Positions 15,092 to 24,685 of a stretch of 64,000 bases of DNA are shown piece after piece (the first letter of the stretch is position 1; each line of letters begins with the position of its first letter). The notes beneath the pieces were generated by a model. That model worked only from the letters and a program-made list of their open reading frames with translations. It was not told the origin of the DNA and made no database searches. A program made the translations under genes and the position numbers. The DNA is from Imperialibacter roseus (lineage in GTDB: Bacteria > Bacteroidota > Bacteroidia > Cytophagales > Cyclobacteriaceae), in NCBI RefSeq assembly GCF_032999765.1, contig NZ_CP136051.1, positions 4,626,417-4,690,416 of the forward strand. Reading direction: 5' to 3'.

Positions 15092-15937
15092 CTATGGCTT
15101 AAAAAAGATCCCCACACTCCAGGCAGGTCGGGCCAGCACATTTTTTCCTGATAAAGCATAATCAACAGCCAAGCTTGCACCCATTTTTCCTCCCTTGTAC
15201 AAATAGGCAACTTGGGGGCCATAGGCAAGGTATTCTGTGTTGTTAGAAAAAATACCATTAACGGCATCAGGGGCGTCACCATTGAAAAAGGAAGAAACAC
15301 TTCTGATCATGGCAGAGACGAGCACCTTTTCTTTAATCGTGTAGCCAATCTCGGCATTGTAATGAAACTCTTCTGAGAAACCCTTCGTCCTATTGTTGAA
15401 ACCCACGCCAAAAGTGGCATAAGCCGGCAATGGATAAAGCGACACTCCTCCTTCAAGCCTAACTAGCTGATTAAATTCACCGTCTCCCGTTTGCAAAAGC
15501 ATGGTGTTTCCGCCGCCCGGATTACCCGTTGGCAGTCCCAAATAGACGCCAGCTGCCAGCACAAAAGCCTTGTCCTGAATGATACCGTATTTAGCGCCCA
15601 CCAGCATGTCGCCCAGTGAAGTAACTGCATCGCCGGGTTCGGTGCGGCCGCTCAGGGTGAACTGGCGCTCGTTCAGGACGTTCCTGGCAATCAGCGGCAC
15701 GGTACCAATGATATCAATGCGATCCGTTATGCCATACTCTCCGTAAAAGTTGGTGAGATAGATTGAAGAGGTCGTAATCGGCACTACATTGCCCTCCTTG
15801 TCAAAAAACTGGTTGGCGATGATCCAACGCTCTTCCAGCTTAAAGTAGCCATGTCCTTTTTTAGATGTCCAACCTCCGCCTGCCAGGGAAGTGGCAGACA
15901 AAGCAAGTCCGGTAATGAGCAAGAGGAAATGTTTCAT
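15092..15937 (-). CDS. outer-membrane beta-barrel transporter-like protein
   Basis: 281 residues from the ATG at 15937 (MKHFLLLITGLALSATSLAG, signal peptide). Alternating strands rich in aromatic and Gly residues end in SVGIFFKP, typical of barrel C-termini. The arrangement (YGEYGITDRIDIIGTVPLI, GDMLVGAKYGI, GVYLGLPTGNPGGGN) fits the Phenol_MetA_deg/transporter-like outer-membrane family. It follows the DM13 lipoprotein gene with a 5-base gap, so they form an operon; cargo unknown. Confidence 0.75.
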   Translation of the reverse strand: MKHFLLLITGLALSATSLAGGGWTSKKGHGYFKLEERWIIANQFFDKEGNVVPITTSSIYLTNFYGEYGITDRIDIIGTVPLIARNVLNERQFTLSGRTEPGDAVTSLGDMLVGAKYGIIQDKAFVLAAGVYLGLPTGNPGGGNTMLLQTGDGEFNQLVRLEGGVSLYPLPAYATFGVGFNNRTKGFSEEFHYNAEIGYTIKEKVLVSAMIRSVSSFFNGDAPDAVNGIFSNNTEYLAYGPQVAYLYKGGKMGASLAVDYALSGKNVLARPAWSVGIFFKP

Positions 15938-15942
15938 ATCTA

Positions 15943-16863
15943 TTAGTTCAGCTCGGCCAAACCGAATACAACGTTGAATGGCTTGCACAGTATAATCACA
16001 TATTTGTAGTCGTCTATAGCAACGCCGTCGGCCCGGTAGCTGCTGGGCCCTGTGGTGCTGGCCAACGCAGCCAGTTCTTTTCCACCGGCCACCGAGTTGT
16101 CCTGATTAGAAAGGTAGACAAACAAGCCAGGACCATTATTGGAATTGAAATTATCTTGTAAACTTACCTGCAAGGCATTGCTGTCAAGGATACTTACCCT
16201 CACATCGCCGCTTACATTGTAGCCACCTTTGCCGATGAAGCTGCCGGTTCGCACACCAAATTCTCCACCGACAATTATTTGGTAAGGCTCACTATTGACG
16301 CCATCGGCTGAGGCAATAATGTTTGTGGTGCCGTTAGCCACGCCCAACACCAGCCCCTCATTGTCAACGGAAGCGATAGTGGGATCAGTGGATGACCACG
16401 TGACCTCTATATCGTCGATGGTAACGTCAGCCGAATTGTAGACAAAAGCATTCAGGTCGACAGATTCACCTGCCTCAAGCCTCATGTCCTCACCGGTTAT
16501 TTTGATGTAGGCTACCTCGTTGGCCAAGTCAATAACATTGAGCTGCAGACCTTTTGATACCTGCCCCCCGTAACTGGCAGTAATTGTCACCTGCCCCCTG
16601 GCAACACCAAAAACGATCCCATTCAAGTCAACTGTCGCCACAGTTGGGTCAGACGACTGCCACGTAGTGGGCACATCGAATCGATCTCCGAATTCATTCA
16701 CGCCGTTCGAGGTCATCTGCAGGCTTTCATTGACGCTAAGAAATGCCTGAGGCGAAAAAATTTCCACGCTGCTCACGGTGTCCTCAACCAGATCGGTGCC
16801 TATGCACGAAATCATTAATGCGGAGAATGTGCTGAATGCAATAAAGCGCTGGATCAATGACAT
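15943..16863 (-). CDS. lipoprotein with two Big_2 domains and a DM13 domain
   Basis: 306 residues from the ATG at 16863; an upstream in-frame GTG-like start is less likely. Lipoprotein signal FSTFSALMISC. Two bacterial Ig-like (Big_2) domains at about 35-110 and 115-200 carry the repeats WQSSDPTVATVDLNGIVFGV and WSSTDPTIASVDNEGLVLGV. A C-terminal DM13 domain (about 205-306) has GKGGYNVSGDVRVSILD, FNSNNGPGLFVYLSNQ and the Cys in YVIILCKPFNVVFG. DM13 domains are proposed to take part in redox or electron transfer through that Cys. Cell-surface or periplasmic anchor, coupled to the barrel protein downstream. Confidence 0.85.
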   Translation of the reverse strand: MSLIQRFIAFSTFSALMISCIGTDLVEDTVSSVEIFSPQAFLSVNESLQMTSNGVNEFGDRFDVPTTWQSSDPTVATVDLNGIVFGVARGQVTITASYGGQVSKGLQLNVIDLANEVAYIKITGEDMRLEAGESVDLNAFVYNSADVTIDDIEVTWSSTDPTIASVDNEGLVLGVANGTTNIIASADGVNSEPYQIIVGGEFGVRTGSFIGKGGYNVSGDVRVSILDSNALQVSLQDNFNSNNGPGLFVYLSNQDNSVAGGKELAALASTTGPSSYRADGVAIDDYKYVIILCKPFNVVFGLAELN

Positions 16864-16936
16864 CCTTGTTCGTTTTAGGTCTAAATATACCAAGAACGCT
16901 AAATCAAGAATGTCTCGAAATGGACAAAGGCGGAGT

Positions 16937-17347
16937 TTACATCCAATAGCCCAGCACCAGCCCCATCAACGGGTAGGCCACAAGGCAGTATCCAACAGAA
17001 ATAAGGTAGAAGCGTATTGGGCGGGTTTCGTATACAAAATTGATGGCTTGCGCCACTGCCACGAAGGCGGCAGCCAAAAGTCCAAGGAGCACCCCTTCAA
17101 AAGCGCTGGTACCATGCTCTGCATGAATAAGGATGGACAAGAGAAATGAGGTACATATACTCAAAAACAAGCCGGTTAAAAAACCGTACTTTTTATCACG
17201 TGAAGCAACCCCTTCAGCACCAAGCCCAATGTCTTTGGCCCAAAAATACCCGAACAGCCCTCTGCTAAACCACAGCAGCTCCAAACTCTGGCCAATCAAA
17301 ACGGCAAAAAAAATAGCGATGTAGTTGAGTTCGGAGATAACGTCCAT
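16937..17347 (-). CDS. DUF1761 membrane protein
   Basis: 136 residues, four transmembrane segments. It begins MDVISELNYIAIFFAVLIGQ, with the conserved LLWFSRGLFGYFWAKDIG where DUF1761 proteins have a Trp-Tyr/Phe-rich segment, and ends in a helix with GYCLVAYPLMGLVLGYW. A second, diverged member lies at 24132-24536. Function unknown. A CAAATTTA (TAAATTTG on the coding strand) at 17371 may be its -7 box. Confidence 0.8.
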   Translation of the reverse strand: MDVISELNYIAIFFAVLIGQSLELLWFSRGLFGYFWAKDIGLGAEGVASRDKKYGFLTGLFLSICTSFLLSILIHAEHGTSAFEGVLLGLLAAAFVAVAQAINFVYETRPIRFYLISVGYCLVAYPLMGLVLGYWM

Positions 17348-17370
17348 TTATAGGTGTTTGTTGATTTAGG

Positions 17371-17378
17371 CAAATTTA
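17371..17378 (-). promoter_or_regulatory. candidate -7 box TAAATTTG
   Basis: Matches TAnnTTTG on the minus strand, 24 bases upstream of the DUF1761 start at 17347. No convincing -33 element at the usual spacing. Confidence 0.3.
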
Positions 17379-17464
17379 TAACAAATTAGCTTATACGCAG
17401 TATACAATTCTGCCAGCGTAACACCAGAGTTAAAATTTACGGTCGGCCCAGCCGAAGTGGCCAA

Positions 17465-19237
17465 TCAGATACCCCAGTTAATAAGCCTGAAACCTCTCGG
17501 CTTGGTCTTACGCAGCCTTTCCTTTATTTTGGGCAGGTACATTGTGTTGTATCGCAGCCGGCTGATGTAGTTGGGGTTTTCATGATCACCGTTCCAACAG
17601 TGCTCAGCCCGGTCACCATAGTCTACCTCGCCTCCATAATATGGGTCGGTGGTGCTCTCCAGAAACTCTTCCGCCAAATAAACAGCGTTGTTCAGATAGT
17701 AGTTGTCCATGTCTCCACAGTAGATATGCACTTTGCCTTCGAGCTTTTTGCCAATCTTAGCCCAGTCCCTTTGCATGATATGGCTGAGGTCATAATTCTC
17801 TTTCCAATAGTTAGCCACCTCTTTGTCAATCACGCCAGTCAGTTTGTCCCAAATCGGGCGGGGATATCCATTGGCACCCGTCGGCGAATATACTGCCTGC
17901 CAAATGTCCCACTGGTCACCCGACCGGCTCTCCCTGCCTCCAATCACGAGCTCTTTGTGGTTCGACTCCTGAATGGTGCTTTGCACGTGGCCCAGATAAT
18001 CCCGGTGTCCGGGTCTCGGTGTTTTATTGTAATCATTATCAAGGTAGTAGGCGTTCTCATCTTCATACAAATTGACTACTGTATAAGCACGAAAGTCGAT
18101 AGGATCAGGGCAAGCGGCAAAGCAACCGTTGTACTCATCAGGGTAAAACACCTGAGCAGCAAGCGCCTCCCAGCCGCCAGTGGAGCCGCCATACAAAAAC
18201 CGTCCCCAGCCCTCACCAATCCCGTTAAACTGCTCTTCGATATAGGGAAGCAGCTCATAAGTAATGGCATCGCCGTAAGGCCCCAAATTGGCTGAGTTCA
18301 CAGCATAGGAATCATCGTAGTACGGATTCTGGTGCTGAATTTCAATAGCAATATACCGGGGAAATCTCGGCCCGGTCCACTGTTTGTAGAGATCGTATGC
18401 CTCCTGCTGGACAATCTTATTGTATCCCTCTATTTTAAACCTTTCGCTATAGTCTGGCTTCAGATTAGGGTCAGGAGGCGTCTCACTGAACCCACCAAAA
18501 GTATAAGGGAAATGCCCATGAAATATCATCAGGGGATACCTCGCATCGGGCTGCTTGTCCCAGTCATGAGGCAATAGAATATTAGCACCTAAATACATTG
18601 GCCTACCCCAAAACTCAGACAGTAGCTTACTCTCAATCTTCACATGCTTGATGTATTTCGTGTCGACCGGATCAGGAATGGGCGGTATCTCATTGGTCAG
18701 TGAAATCTTGAAATTGCCTCCGGTAGCGGGATTGATGGTGACCTTTTGAGGTGTGCTGAAAAGGTTTTTCGGTGACGAGGCCCATTGCTGCCCTTCACCC
18801 TGATCCATATGAAGCTTCACGGTATGTCCGTTGGCTAAATTGAAGGTGGTGTACTTATTCAAAAATCCCTGGATATAATAATCACCGGGAGGGATGTTCT
18901 TGATACTTTGAATCGGATACCCGAAGACCGACGAGTCAATGACAACTTCACTGCCAGCCTGAAGCTGATCCACAGTAATTCCAAAAATCATTTGAGATGA
19001 AGGCCCATCGGAGATTTGGAAGCGTGGTTCGGGGTCGTTGGTCTTAGCAATGACCAGCAATATTCTACCGTCAAAAGGCCCATCGGCGAATTTCTTGTCA
19101 ATAGAAATCCCAAAATTAAGCACAGGTTTGAGTGGGGGAGTATTGGGTTGCCCTTTGTTAGAGCAACTGCCGACAACGACAACAAAAATGAGTAGAAATA
19201 AAGGAGATAGATTATCCAGGCAGCGCTTCAATTGCAT
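17465..19237 (-). CDS. alpha/beta-hydrolase (esterase-type) lipoprotein
   Basis: 590 residues. Lipoprotein signal LIFVVVVGSC. An N-terminal beta-sandwich of about 180 residues is followed by a putative-esterase (PF00756-like) domain from about 200: LGANILLPHDWDKQP, RYPLMIFHGHFPYTFGGF (oxyanion region) and the nucleophile elbow FLYGGSTGGWEALAAQVFYP with Ser in GGSTGG. HIYCGDMDNYYLNNA and RAEHCWNGDHENP supply the likely acid and His late in the chain. It probably hydrolyses an ester at the cell surface; substrate unknown. It stands alone, with 272 bases upstream to the next gene in which I see no further gene. Confidence 0.8.
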   Translation of the reverse strand: MQLKRCLDNLSPLFLLIFVVVVGSCSNKGQPNTPPLKPVLNFGISIDKKFADGPFDGRILLVIAKTNDPEPRFQISDGPSSQMIFGITVDQLQAGSEVVIDSSVFGYPIQSIKNIPPGDYYIQGFLNKYTTFNLANGHTVKLHMDQGEGQQWASSPKNLFSTPQKVTINPATGGNFKISLTNEIPPIPDPVDTKYIKHVKIESKLLSEFWGRPMYLGANILLPHDWDKQPDARYPLMIFHGHFPYTFGGFSETPPDPNLKPDYSERFKIEGYNKIVQQEAYDLYKQWTGPRFPRYIAIEIQHQNPYYDDSYAVNSANLGPYGDAITYELLPYIEEQFNGIGEGWGRFLYGGSTGGWEALAAQVFYPDEYNGCFAACPDPIDFRAYTVVNLYEDENAYYLDNDYNKTPRPGHRDYLGHVQSTIQESNHKELVIGGRESRSGDQWDIWQAVYSPTGANGYPRPIWDKLTGVIDKEVANYWKENYDLSHIMQRDWAKIGKKLEGKVHIYCGDMDNYYLNNAVYLAEEFLESTTDPYYGGEVDYGDRAEHCWNGDHENPNYISRLRYNTMYLPKIKERLRKTKPRGFRLINWGI

Positions 19238-19509
19238 ACGGTTAAGGTTTCTTAGTAGGAATGTAGCCTTAAAATCTCAAAGGTGCAAAGGGGTTTCTGT
19301 GAGCGTTATACAAGTCAGAAGAAAAGCCACACGCCCTCTATTCTTAACGTAGTGCTGATCGGCTTAAAATTTATTTGAAAGGTGAAAAATATGTTTTAGA
19401 CTCCAAATAGTCAAAATGTAACATCACAAAACACAGTCTTCTTTACTTTTCAACGAAAAACCCTGGTGGTTATTGGTATAAATGGTTTTTTTTAAACTAT
19501 GATCGGTAA

Positions 19510-20604
19510 TTATCCTATTTCTATCACAACGTCGCTTGTGATAGGATGCCCCACACAGCAAAGAACATACCCTTCCCCTTTTTCAGACGCTGACAGGCCA
19601 TCGTCCTCATCCATCTTCACTTCACCCGAAAGCAATTTGCCCCGGCACGCAGTGCACAAGCCACTTTGGCAGGAATATGGCATGTCAATATCGAGACTAA
19701 GACCCGTCTCCAAAATCGTTTTGCCCGAAGGAACGTCAAATGTGTGCTCTTCTCCGTCGAGAATAATTTTAACAGGCAAGCTTTGCCCGGATTGATCGAC
19801 AATCTCAGCAGGAGATGTTTCTCCGGCGGTAAAGCTTTCTCTTTTGATAGCGTCAGCAGCGACTCCCAGTTTCACAAGCCCGTCGACAGCGATATCCATC
19901 ATTGGCGCTGGCCCGCAGGTGAAAAAATCAGCTCCTCTGTAATCAAACCCAGGTACGTTGCTTAGGATTTGCCCCACTTTTTCAACAGTGAGTAAGCCCT
20001 CAAGACTTTCAACGTCAGCTGACGGTTTTTCCAATATGTGAACCACCTTCAGCCTTTCCCCGTAGGTAGCCTTCATTTTCTCCAGCTCGGCCTTGAAAAT
20101 GATCGAGTCTTTGTCACGATTGCAGTAGACCAGCAAAACTGTGGATAGGGCTTCCTTGAACAAAACCGATTTTGTTATGGACATCAGCGGCGTGATGCCG
20201 CTGCCCCCTCCAATCATCACCAAATGGCGTTTTTTATTTTCATCAATTGGGGTCACAAAATGCCCCATCGGCTCCATCACTTCTATTTCATCACCAGCCT
20301 TGGTCACAGTATTGACATACGTAGACATGCTGCCTCCCTCCACTTTCTTCACGGTAACGGCTGGCAGCTCATCCAAAAACGGACTACTGCAAAGAGAATA
20401 AGCCCTCCGAATCTTCTTCCCGTCAATAGTAAGTATTAGCGTTACAAATTGCCCTGCCTGGTAATTCAACCCGCCTTCCGGGTTTTCAAAAACAAGACTT
20501 ACCGCATCGTTAGTTTCCCTTCGAACCTGATGGACTTTAAGTGTCAGGTACCTGTTATCCTTCTTTTTCTCTTTTGACGACTTCTTAAAAAAACTAAATG
20601 CCAT
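19510..20604 (-). CDS. ferredoxin:NAD(P)H oxidoreductase with C-terminal 2Fe-2S domain (PaaE/Hcr-like)
   Basis: 364 residues from the ATG at 20604 (MAFSFFKKSS). The FAD domain is marked by GQFVTLILTIDGKKIRRAYS and LCSSP; the NAD(P)H domain by HLVMIGGGSGITPLMSITKS and FFTCGPAPMMD. The C-terminal plant-type ferredoxin domain has YSCQSGLCTACRGKLLSGEV and YVLCCVG, giving C-x4-C-x2-C plus a distal Cys. Electron transfer from NAD(P)H to a partner oxygenase, desaturase or similar enzyme is the expected role. No paa genes are nearby, so its partner is unknown. Divergent from the serine hydrolase at 20765. Confidence 0.9.
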   Translation of the reverse strand: MAFSFFKKSSKEKKKDNRYLTLKVHQVRRETNDAVSLVFENPEGGLNYQAGQFVTLILTIDGKKIRRAYSLCSSPFLDELPAVTVKKVEGGSMSTYVNTVTKAGDEIEVMEPMGHFVTPIDENKKRHLVMIGGGSGITPLMSITKSVLFKEALSTVLLVYCNRDKDSIIFKAELEKMKATYGERLKVVHILEKPSADVESLEGLLTVEKVGQILSNVPGFDYRGADFFTCGPAPMMDIAVDGLVKLGVAADAIKRESFTAGETSPAEIVDQSGQSLPVKIILDGEEHTFDVPSGKTILETGLSLDIDMPYSCQSGLCTACRGKLLSGEVKMDEDDGLSASEKGEGYVLCCVGHPITSDVVIEIG

Positions 20605-20764
20605 TGCTACAAATGCTGAAAATTCTAAAACAATAGTTGATGGGAGATGTGATGAGCTAAGTGCTGCAAAACTAATCCTAAAACCGTTCCCGACCAATCA
20701 AATCAACGCTACTTTAAAAGGTGGTATTTTTTTCATTACTTCTCCTCTTAAATCCCCCTTTATA

Positions 20765-22393
20765 ATGAAACAATCCTTTCTCGGTTTAGTGCTCGTTTGC
20801 ATTTTTTATTGTTGCACCCCCGTTGAAAACCCGCAACAGTTAAATAAGTTCGAAAGTGAGCTCGATGCCATTTTCGCAGAATTCCAGAACGACGCATCAC
20901 CAGGCTGCGCTGTTGCTGTTTTTCAGGGAAACAAGGTAGTTTTTCAGAAAGGCTATGGCCTCGCCAATATCGAAAACAAGGTTCCCATCACCACATCAAC
21001 TACCTTCGACATAGCATCGGTCTCCAAGCAGTTTACAGCCTATGCTGCGGCGCTGCTGCTGGAACAGGGAAAGATGTCACTTACCGACGACATAAAAATG
21101 TACTTTCCTGAATTGAATGACTTTCCCCACCACGTCACCATCGACCAGCTCATCCATCACACCAGCGGCCTTAGAGACTGGCCACAAACGCTGGCGGTGG
21201 CGGGTTGGAGCATGGAGGATGAGCTTACCTACGAACAAATACTGCGGATGGCTTTTGCTCAAAAAAACCTCAACTACGAGCCAGGCGACGAATATTCATA
21301 CACCAACACAGGTTATGTACTGCTGGCAGAATTGGTGAGCAGGGTAGCTGAGGAACCGTTTCATTCACATATAGAAAAGGTGGTTTTTGAGCCGCTTGAG
21401 ATGAAGAATAGCCGATTCAATCACGACATCCATAACGTTATTCCAGCCAGGGCCCAAAGCTACTACAAAGCCGATTCGGCCAACTATGGCAGCTATGCCA
21501 ACACCACCACTGCCATGGGCTCGTCCAGCATGGTGTCGACTGTCGAAGACCTGGCCAGGTGGCTGATGTTTCTATCGAAAAACCCGGCAGACAACCTTGC
21601 GGTTAATCGGCTCCATGAAAGAGGTGTGCTAACCAATGGCGACAGCATTCACTACGCTTATGGAGTTTGGTTCGAAGAGTCGGGTGGCCTGCCGGTAATT
21701 ACCCACACAGGATCGTGGGCAGGGTTCAGAGCGATGACTATGCGCTTCCCAACAAAAGATTTTGGCCTGGTCATTTTAAGTAACTACGCCGGATTAGATA
21801 GATATGGCTATGCCGAAAAGGTGGCAAAAGTCTTTTTAACGGATGATTATCATCTTTCTGATGAAAAGACTGACGAACCACCACTCTCGGATAATTATCA
21901 GCGCCTGGCAGGAGCTTATGTCTCGTCCCCCACCCGCATTTACGAACTTGGTAGTGATGATAACCCAATGAAATTATCGATCGATGGGGCTTTTGAGTAC
22001 ACCATGGTGGCGGCCGATTCAGAAGGAGAATTTTTCGCCAGCGAAGATCCCACGCTACAGTTGAAGCAAGTTGGCGGCACGTTGTCTGTCAATGGTGCCC
22101 CACTCGAAAAACTCTCGGCGAGCAGCCTTCCGCTGGGCAACTATACTGGCACCTATTTCAGCGATGAACTCCAGATGATGTATAAAGTAGTTATGGAAGA
22201 TGAACAGCTTTTTATGAGCAGCCTCAGACACGGCCCGGTTGAGTTGCGACCCATTGCAGGCAACTTGTTTGCAGGCGGGGAGTGGTTTCTGGGCAGGGTT
22301 CTGTTTACCACCACGGCGGACGACATTTCTGGTTTTCAGGTGTTTGGCGGCAGGGTGAGAAGGCTACATTTTAGAAAGGTGCAATCATGGTAG
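20765..22393 (+). CDS. beta-lactamase-family serine hydrolase lipoprotein
   Basis: 542 residues. Lipoprotein signal (CIFYCCTPVEN). A class C beta-lactamase/DD-peptidase-like domain at about 30-350 has the catalytic SxxK in TTFDIASVSKQFTAYAAALL, the YxN motif in YSYTNTGYVLLAEL and the third motif in THTGSWAGFRAM (HTG). A C-terminal beta domain of about 160 residues follows, as in many Bacteroidota members. It more probably acts on peptides or esters than on antibiotics. The end overlaps the NUDIX gene by 7 bases. Confidence 0.88.
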   Translation: MKQSFLGLVLVCIFYCCTPVENPQQLNKFESELDAIFAEFQNDASPGCAVAVFQGNKVVFQKGYGLANIENKVPITTSTTFDIASVSKQFTAYAAALLLEQGKMSLTDDIKMYFPELNDFPHHVTIDQLIHHTSGLRDWPQTLAVAGWSMEDELTYEQILRMAFAQKNLNYEPGDEYSYTNTGYVLLAELVSRVAEEPFHSHIEKVVFEPLEMKNSRFNHDIHNVIPARAQSYYKADSANYGSYANTTTAMGSSSMVSTVEDLARWLMFLSKNPADNLAVNRLHERGVLTNGDSIHYAYGVWFEESGGLPVITHTGSWAGFRAMTMRFPTKDFGLVILSNYAGLDRYGYAEKVAKVFLTDDYHLSDEKTDEPPLSDNYQRLAGAYVSSPTRIYELGSDDNPMKLSIDGAFEYTMVAADSEGEFFASEDPTLQLKQVGGTLSVNGAPLEKLSASSLPLGNYTGTYFSDELQMMYKVVMEDEQLFMSSLRHGPVELRPIAGNLFAGGEWFLGRVLFTTTADDISGFQVFGGRVRRLHFRKVQSW

Positions 22394-23016
22394 ACCCGAC
22401 GAGCCTTCTTAGCAGCTTACTCCGAATAAAAACCCTTTCTCAGATAGGAATCAATTTTGGGAACTCGGAGTACGACCTGGAACGATACGAGGAGATTGTT
22501 TCAATTGCAGACCAGCTTATTGCAGGCATATCTGACATGCCAATCGAGAGAATACAGAACCTCTATGCAAATGAAGAAAGCTACATAACGCCCAAAGTGG
22601 ATGTTAGAACTATAGTGCTGAAGAACGACCAGATTTTGCTAATCAAAGAAAAAGCGGACGGCCGCTGGGCGCTGCCCGGAGGCTGGGCCGAAGTTGGTTA
22701 CACGCCGTCGGCAGTGGCAGTGAAAGAGGTAAGAGAAGAAACAGGATTGGATGTGAAAATTGAAAGACTGCTGGCAGTTTTTGACAACTCCCTGCACCAA
22801 CATCCCCCATCGCCTTTCTATGTGTATAAGCTCTTCTTTCTGGGAACTGCCACAGGCGGCTCATTCGATCTAAAAGGGCATGAATCCTTGGAGGTTGGGT
22901 TCTTTTCGTTGCAGGAACTTCCACCACTGTCGGAAGAAAGAAACACCTACGAGGAAATACATCAATTAGCCACAATTGCCGCCCAAGCCAGCAACCAACA
23001 GACCTTGTTCGACTAA
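22387..23016 (+). CDS. NUDIX hydrolase with N-terminal helical domain
   Basis: 209 residues. A short helical N-terminal domain (Nudix_hydro_N type, about 1-65: LLSSLLRIKTLSQIGINFG...YDLERYEEI) is followed by the NUDIX domain. Its box spans GGWAEVGYTPSAVAVKEVRE then ETGLDV, fitting GX5EX7REUXEEXGU. This subgroup includes hydrolases of ADP-ribose- or CDP-choline-type substrates; the substrate is not decided here. The start lies inside the end of the serine hydrolase gene, so the two are translationally coupled. Confidence 0.88.
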   Translation: MVDPTSLLSSLLRIKTLSQIGINFGNSEYDLERYEEIVSIADQLIAGISDMPIERIQNLYANEESYITPKVDVRTIVLKNDQILLIKEKADGRWALPGGWAEVGYTPSAVAVKEVREETGLDVKIERLLAVFDNSLHQHPPSPFYVYKLFFLGTATGGSFDLKGHESLEVGFFSLQELPPLSEERNTYEEIHQLATIAAQASNQQTLFD

Positions 23017-23120
23017 ATGACAACAAATATCGTTGTGGACTCAAACGTATTTCAGATTGAGTCAGATTTACGCTATATTCAGTGAGCTTTGATACAATTA
23101 CTTTCTTTTTTTAGGAATAA

Positions 23121-24122
23121 ATGGACGACTATTACCAAAGATCTCTTGATAAATTCTGCGCCGTTTCGGTATCCGACTCGGAAAGTATTATCTCATCGGT
23201 TAACGACTTCTTCTGTCGTATATCAGGCTTTGAGAGAAACGAATTAATAGGGAGGCCTTACAATATTCTGAAGTCAGCAACTCACGGTGAAGATTTCTAC
23301 AAAGACTTGTGGAACACCGTCAGCAAAGGTCAAATTTGGAAAGGGGAAATATGCAATTTATCGAAAGAAGGCACGCACTATTGGCTGGATACCACCATAG
23401 TACCCGACCTCTCGGAAAATGGCGAGATCATTCGGTATATAACCTACCAGGTTCCAATCAACGACCCGATCCAAAAAAAGCAGACAGCTGGCGAAACAAG
23501 CAGACAAAGTTCAGATGAAAGCGACGACCTGTATCATTCTCTGGTTAATAACCTACCCATCAGCGTATGGAGAAAAAACAGGGAAGGAAAAATAACCTAT
23601 GTAAATAAGACCCTGGTTCAAAATGTAAAGATGGAAGAGTCGGAGCTACTGGGAAAAACAAACCATGACCTGTACCCAAAGGAGCTTGCTGACAAATATG
23701 AAAAAGATGACAAGGAGGTGATATCCGGCGGCATCGCCCTGCATTCAGTTGAACCTAATATTGATCTGAAAACAGGAGAGCACATCTATATTGAAACAAT
23801 CAAAATCCCGATCAAAGGAAGGGATGGGAGCATTGAAGGCCTTCAGGGAGTGTTTTGGAATATCACAGAGTCAATAGAAACTCAAAAGCGCCTCGAAATT
23901 CAAAACGAACAATTGACAGAGATCGCCTGGTTGCATTCGCACAAAATAAGAGGCCCGGTGGCCACTATTATGGGCTTGATGAATATCTTCGATTGGAGCA
24001 ATATGAATGACCCCCAAAATTTAGACATCGTGAGAAAGGTCGACACGGTGAGCAAGCAGCTCGACGAAATTATTCACGACGTAGTGAAGAAAACAGGCGA
24101 TCTCTATCAAAAAGAAGACTGA
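23121..24122 (+). CDS. two-PAS protein with histidine-kinase dimerisation helix but no ATPase domain
   Basis: 333 residues, soluble. PAS 1 at about 10-115 (SVNDFFCRISGFERNELIG, PYNILKSATHGEDFYKDLW), PAS 2 at about 137-252 (YVNKTLVQNVKMEESELLG, GVFWNITES), then a helix with the H-box-like LTEIAWLHSHKIRGPVATIM and a second helix ending in NLDIVRKVDTVSKQLDEIIH. The chain stops there, with no N, G1 or G2 box, although the family normally continues into a HATPase domain. It may be phosphorylated by, or dimerise with, another kinase. The full-length PAS kinase at 24686 is the obvious candidate. Confidence 0.8.
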   Translation: MDDYYQRSLDKFCAVSVSDSESIISSVNDFFCRISGFERNELIGRPYNILKSATHGEDFYKDLWNTVSKGQIWKGEICNLSKEGTHYWLDTTIVPDLSENGEIIRYITYQVPINDPIQKKQTAGETSRQSSDESDDLYHSLVNNLPISVWRKNREGKITYVNKTLVQNVKMEESELLGKTNHDLYPKELADKYEKDDKEVISGGIALHSVEPNIDLKTGEHIYIETIKIPIKGRDGSIEGLQGVFWNITESIETQKRLEIQNEQLTEIAWLHSHKIRGPVATIMGLMNIFDWSNMNDPQNLDIVRKVDTVSKQLDEIIHDVVKKTGDLYQKED

Positions 24123-24131
24123 GGGATGGCC

Positions 24132-24536
24132 TCAATGCCAGGTACCAAGAATGTAGCCGGAAATAGCCAGAGACACCATCCAATAACCTCCATTGATAAT
24201 AATATACTTAAAGGATCTCTGCTCGTACATTGCATTAACGCCAATGCCCATAGCAACAAAGCCAAAACCTGTCAAAAAACCGTACAAGGCGCCGTCAGTG
24301 GCTCCGATTTCGGTTCCGAACATCATGGCCATATTGAATATGAGGATAAAGCTCATAACAAAAGCTGAACCAAACACTTTACCCATATTGCCGCTTTTCG
24401 CCTTCTCTTCGGTCATGCCCGACTCCTTCATCCAGGCTGTACCAAATACTTTTGGATTGTACCAAACAAAACCAACAACAAAGGTTACGACTGTGGCTGC
24501 CACAATTGCTAACCAATTCAATGCAGAAATGTCCAT
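24132..24536 (-). CDS. DUF1761 membrane protein
   Basis: 134 residues, four transmembrane segments: MDISALNWLAIVAATVVTFV, then VGFVWYNPKVFGTAWMKESG (the conserved DUF1761 WYNP-type motif), IGVNAMYEQRSFKYIIINGG and YWMVSLAISGYILGTWH. Convergent with the PAS protein (9-base gap) and diverged from the DUF1761 protein at 16937. Function unknown. Confidence 0.88.
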   Translation of the reverse strand: MDISALNWLAIVAATVVTFVVGFVWYNPKVFGTAWMKESGMTEEKAKSGNMGKVFGSAFVMSFILIFNMAMMFGTEIGATDGALYGFLTGFGFVAMGIGVNAMYEQRSFKYIIINGGYWMVSLAISGYILGTWH

Positions 24537-24685
24537 AAAATTAGTTTATGTTAGTGAGTAAGAAATATAGTGAATTTGTATTTCTTTCAATTTCACATCT
24601 CACCCAGCTGTTCAGTCATCATTTGTAAAGGCTCTTACAAACTGGCTTTATTAAGATTTATGCGTCAACGACAAGAAGATACCAG

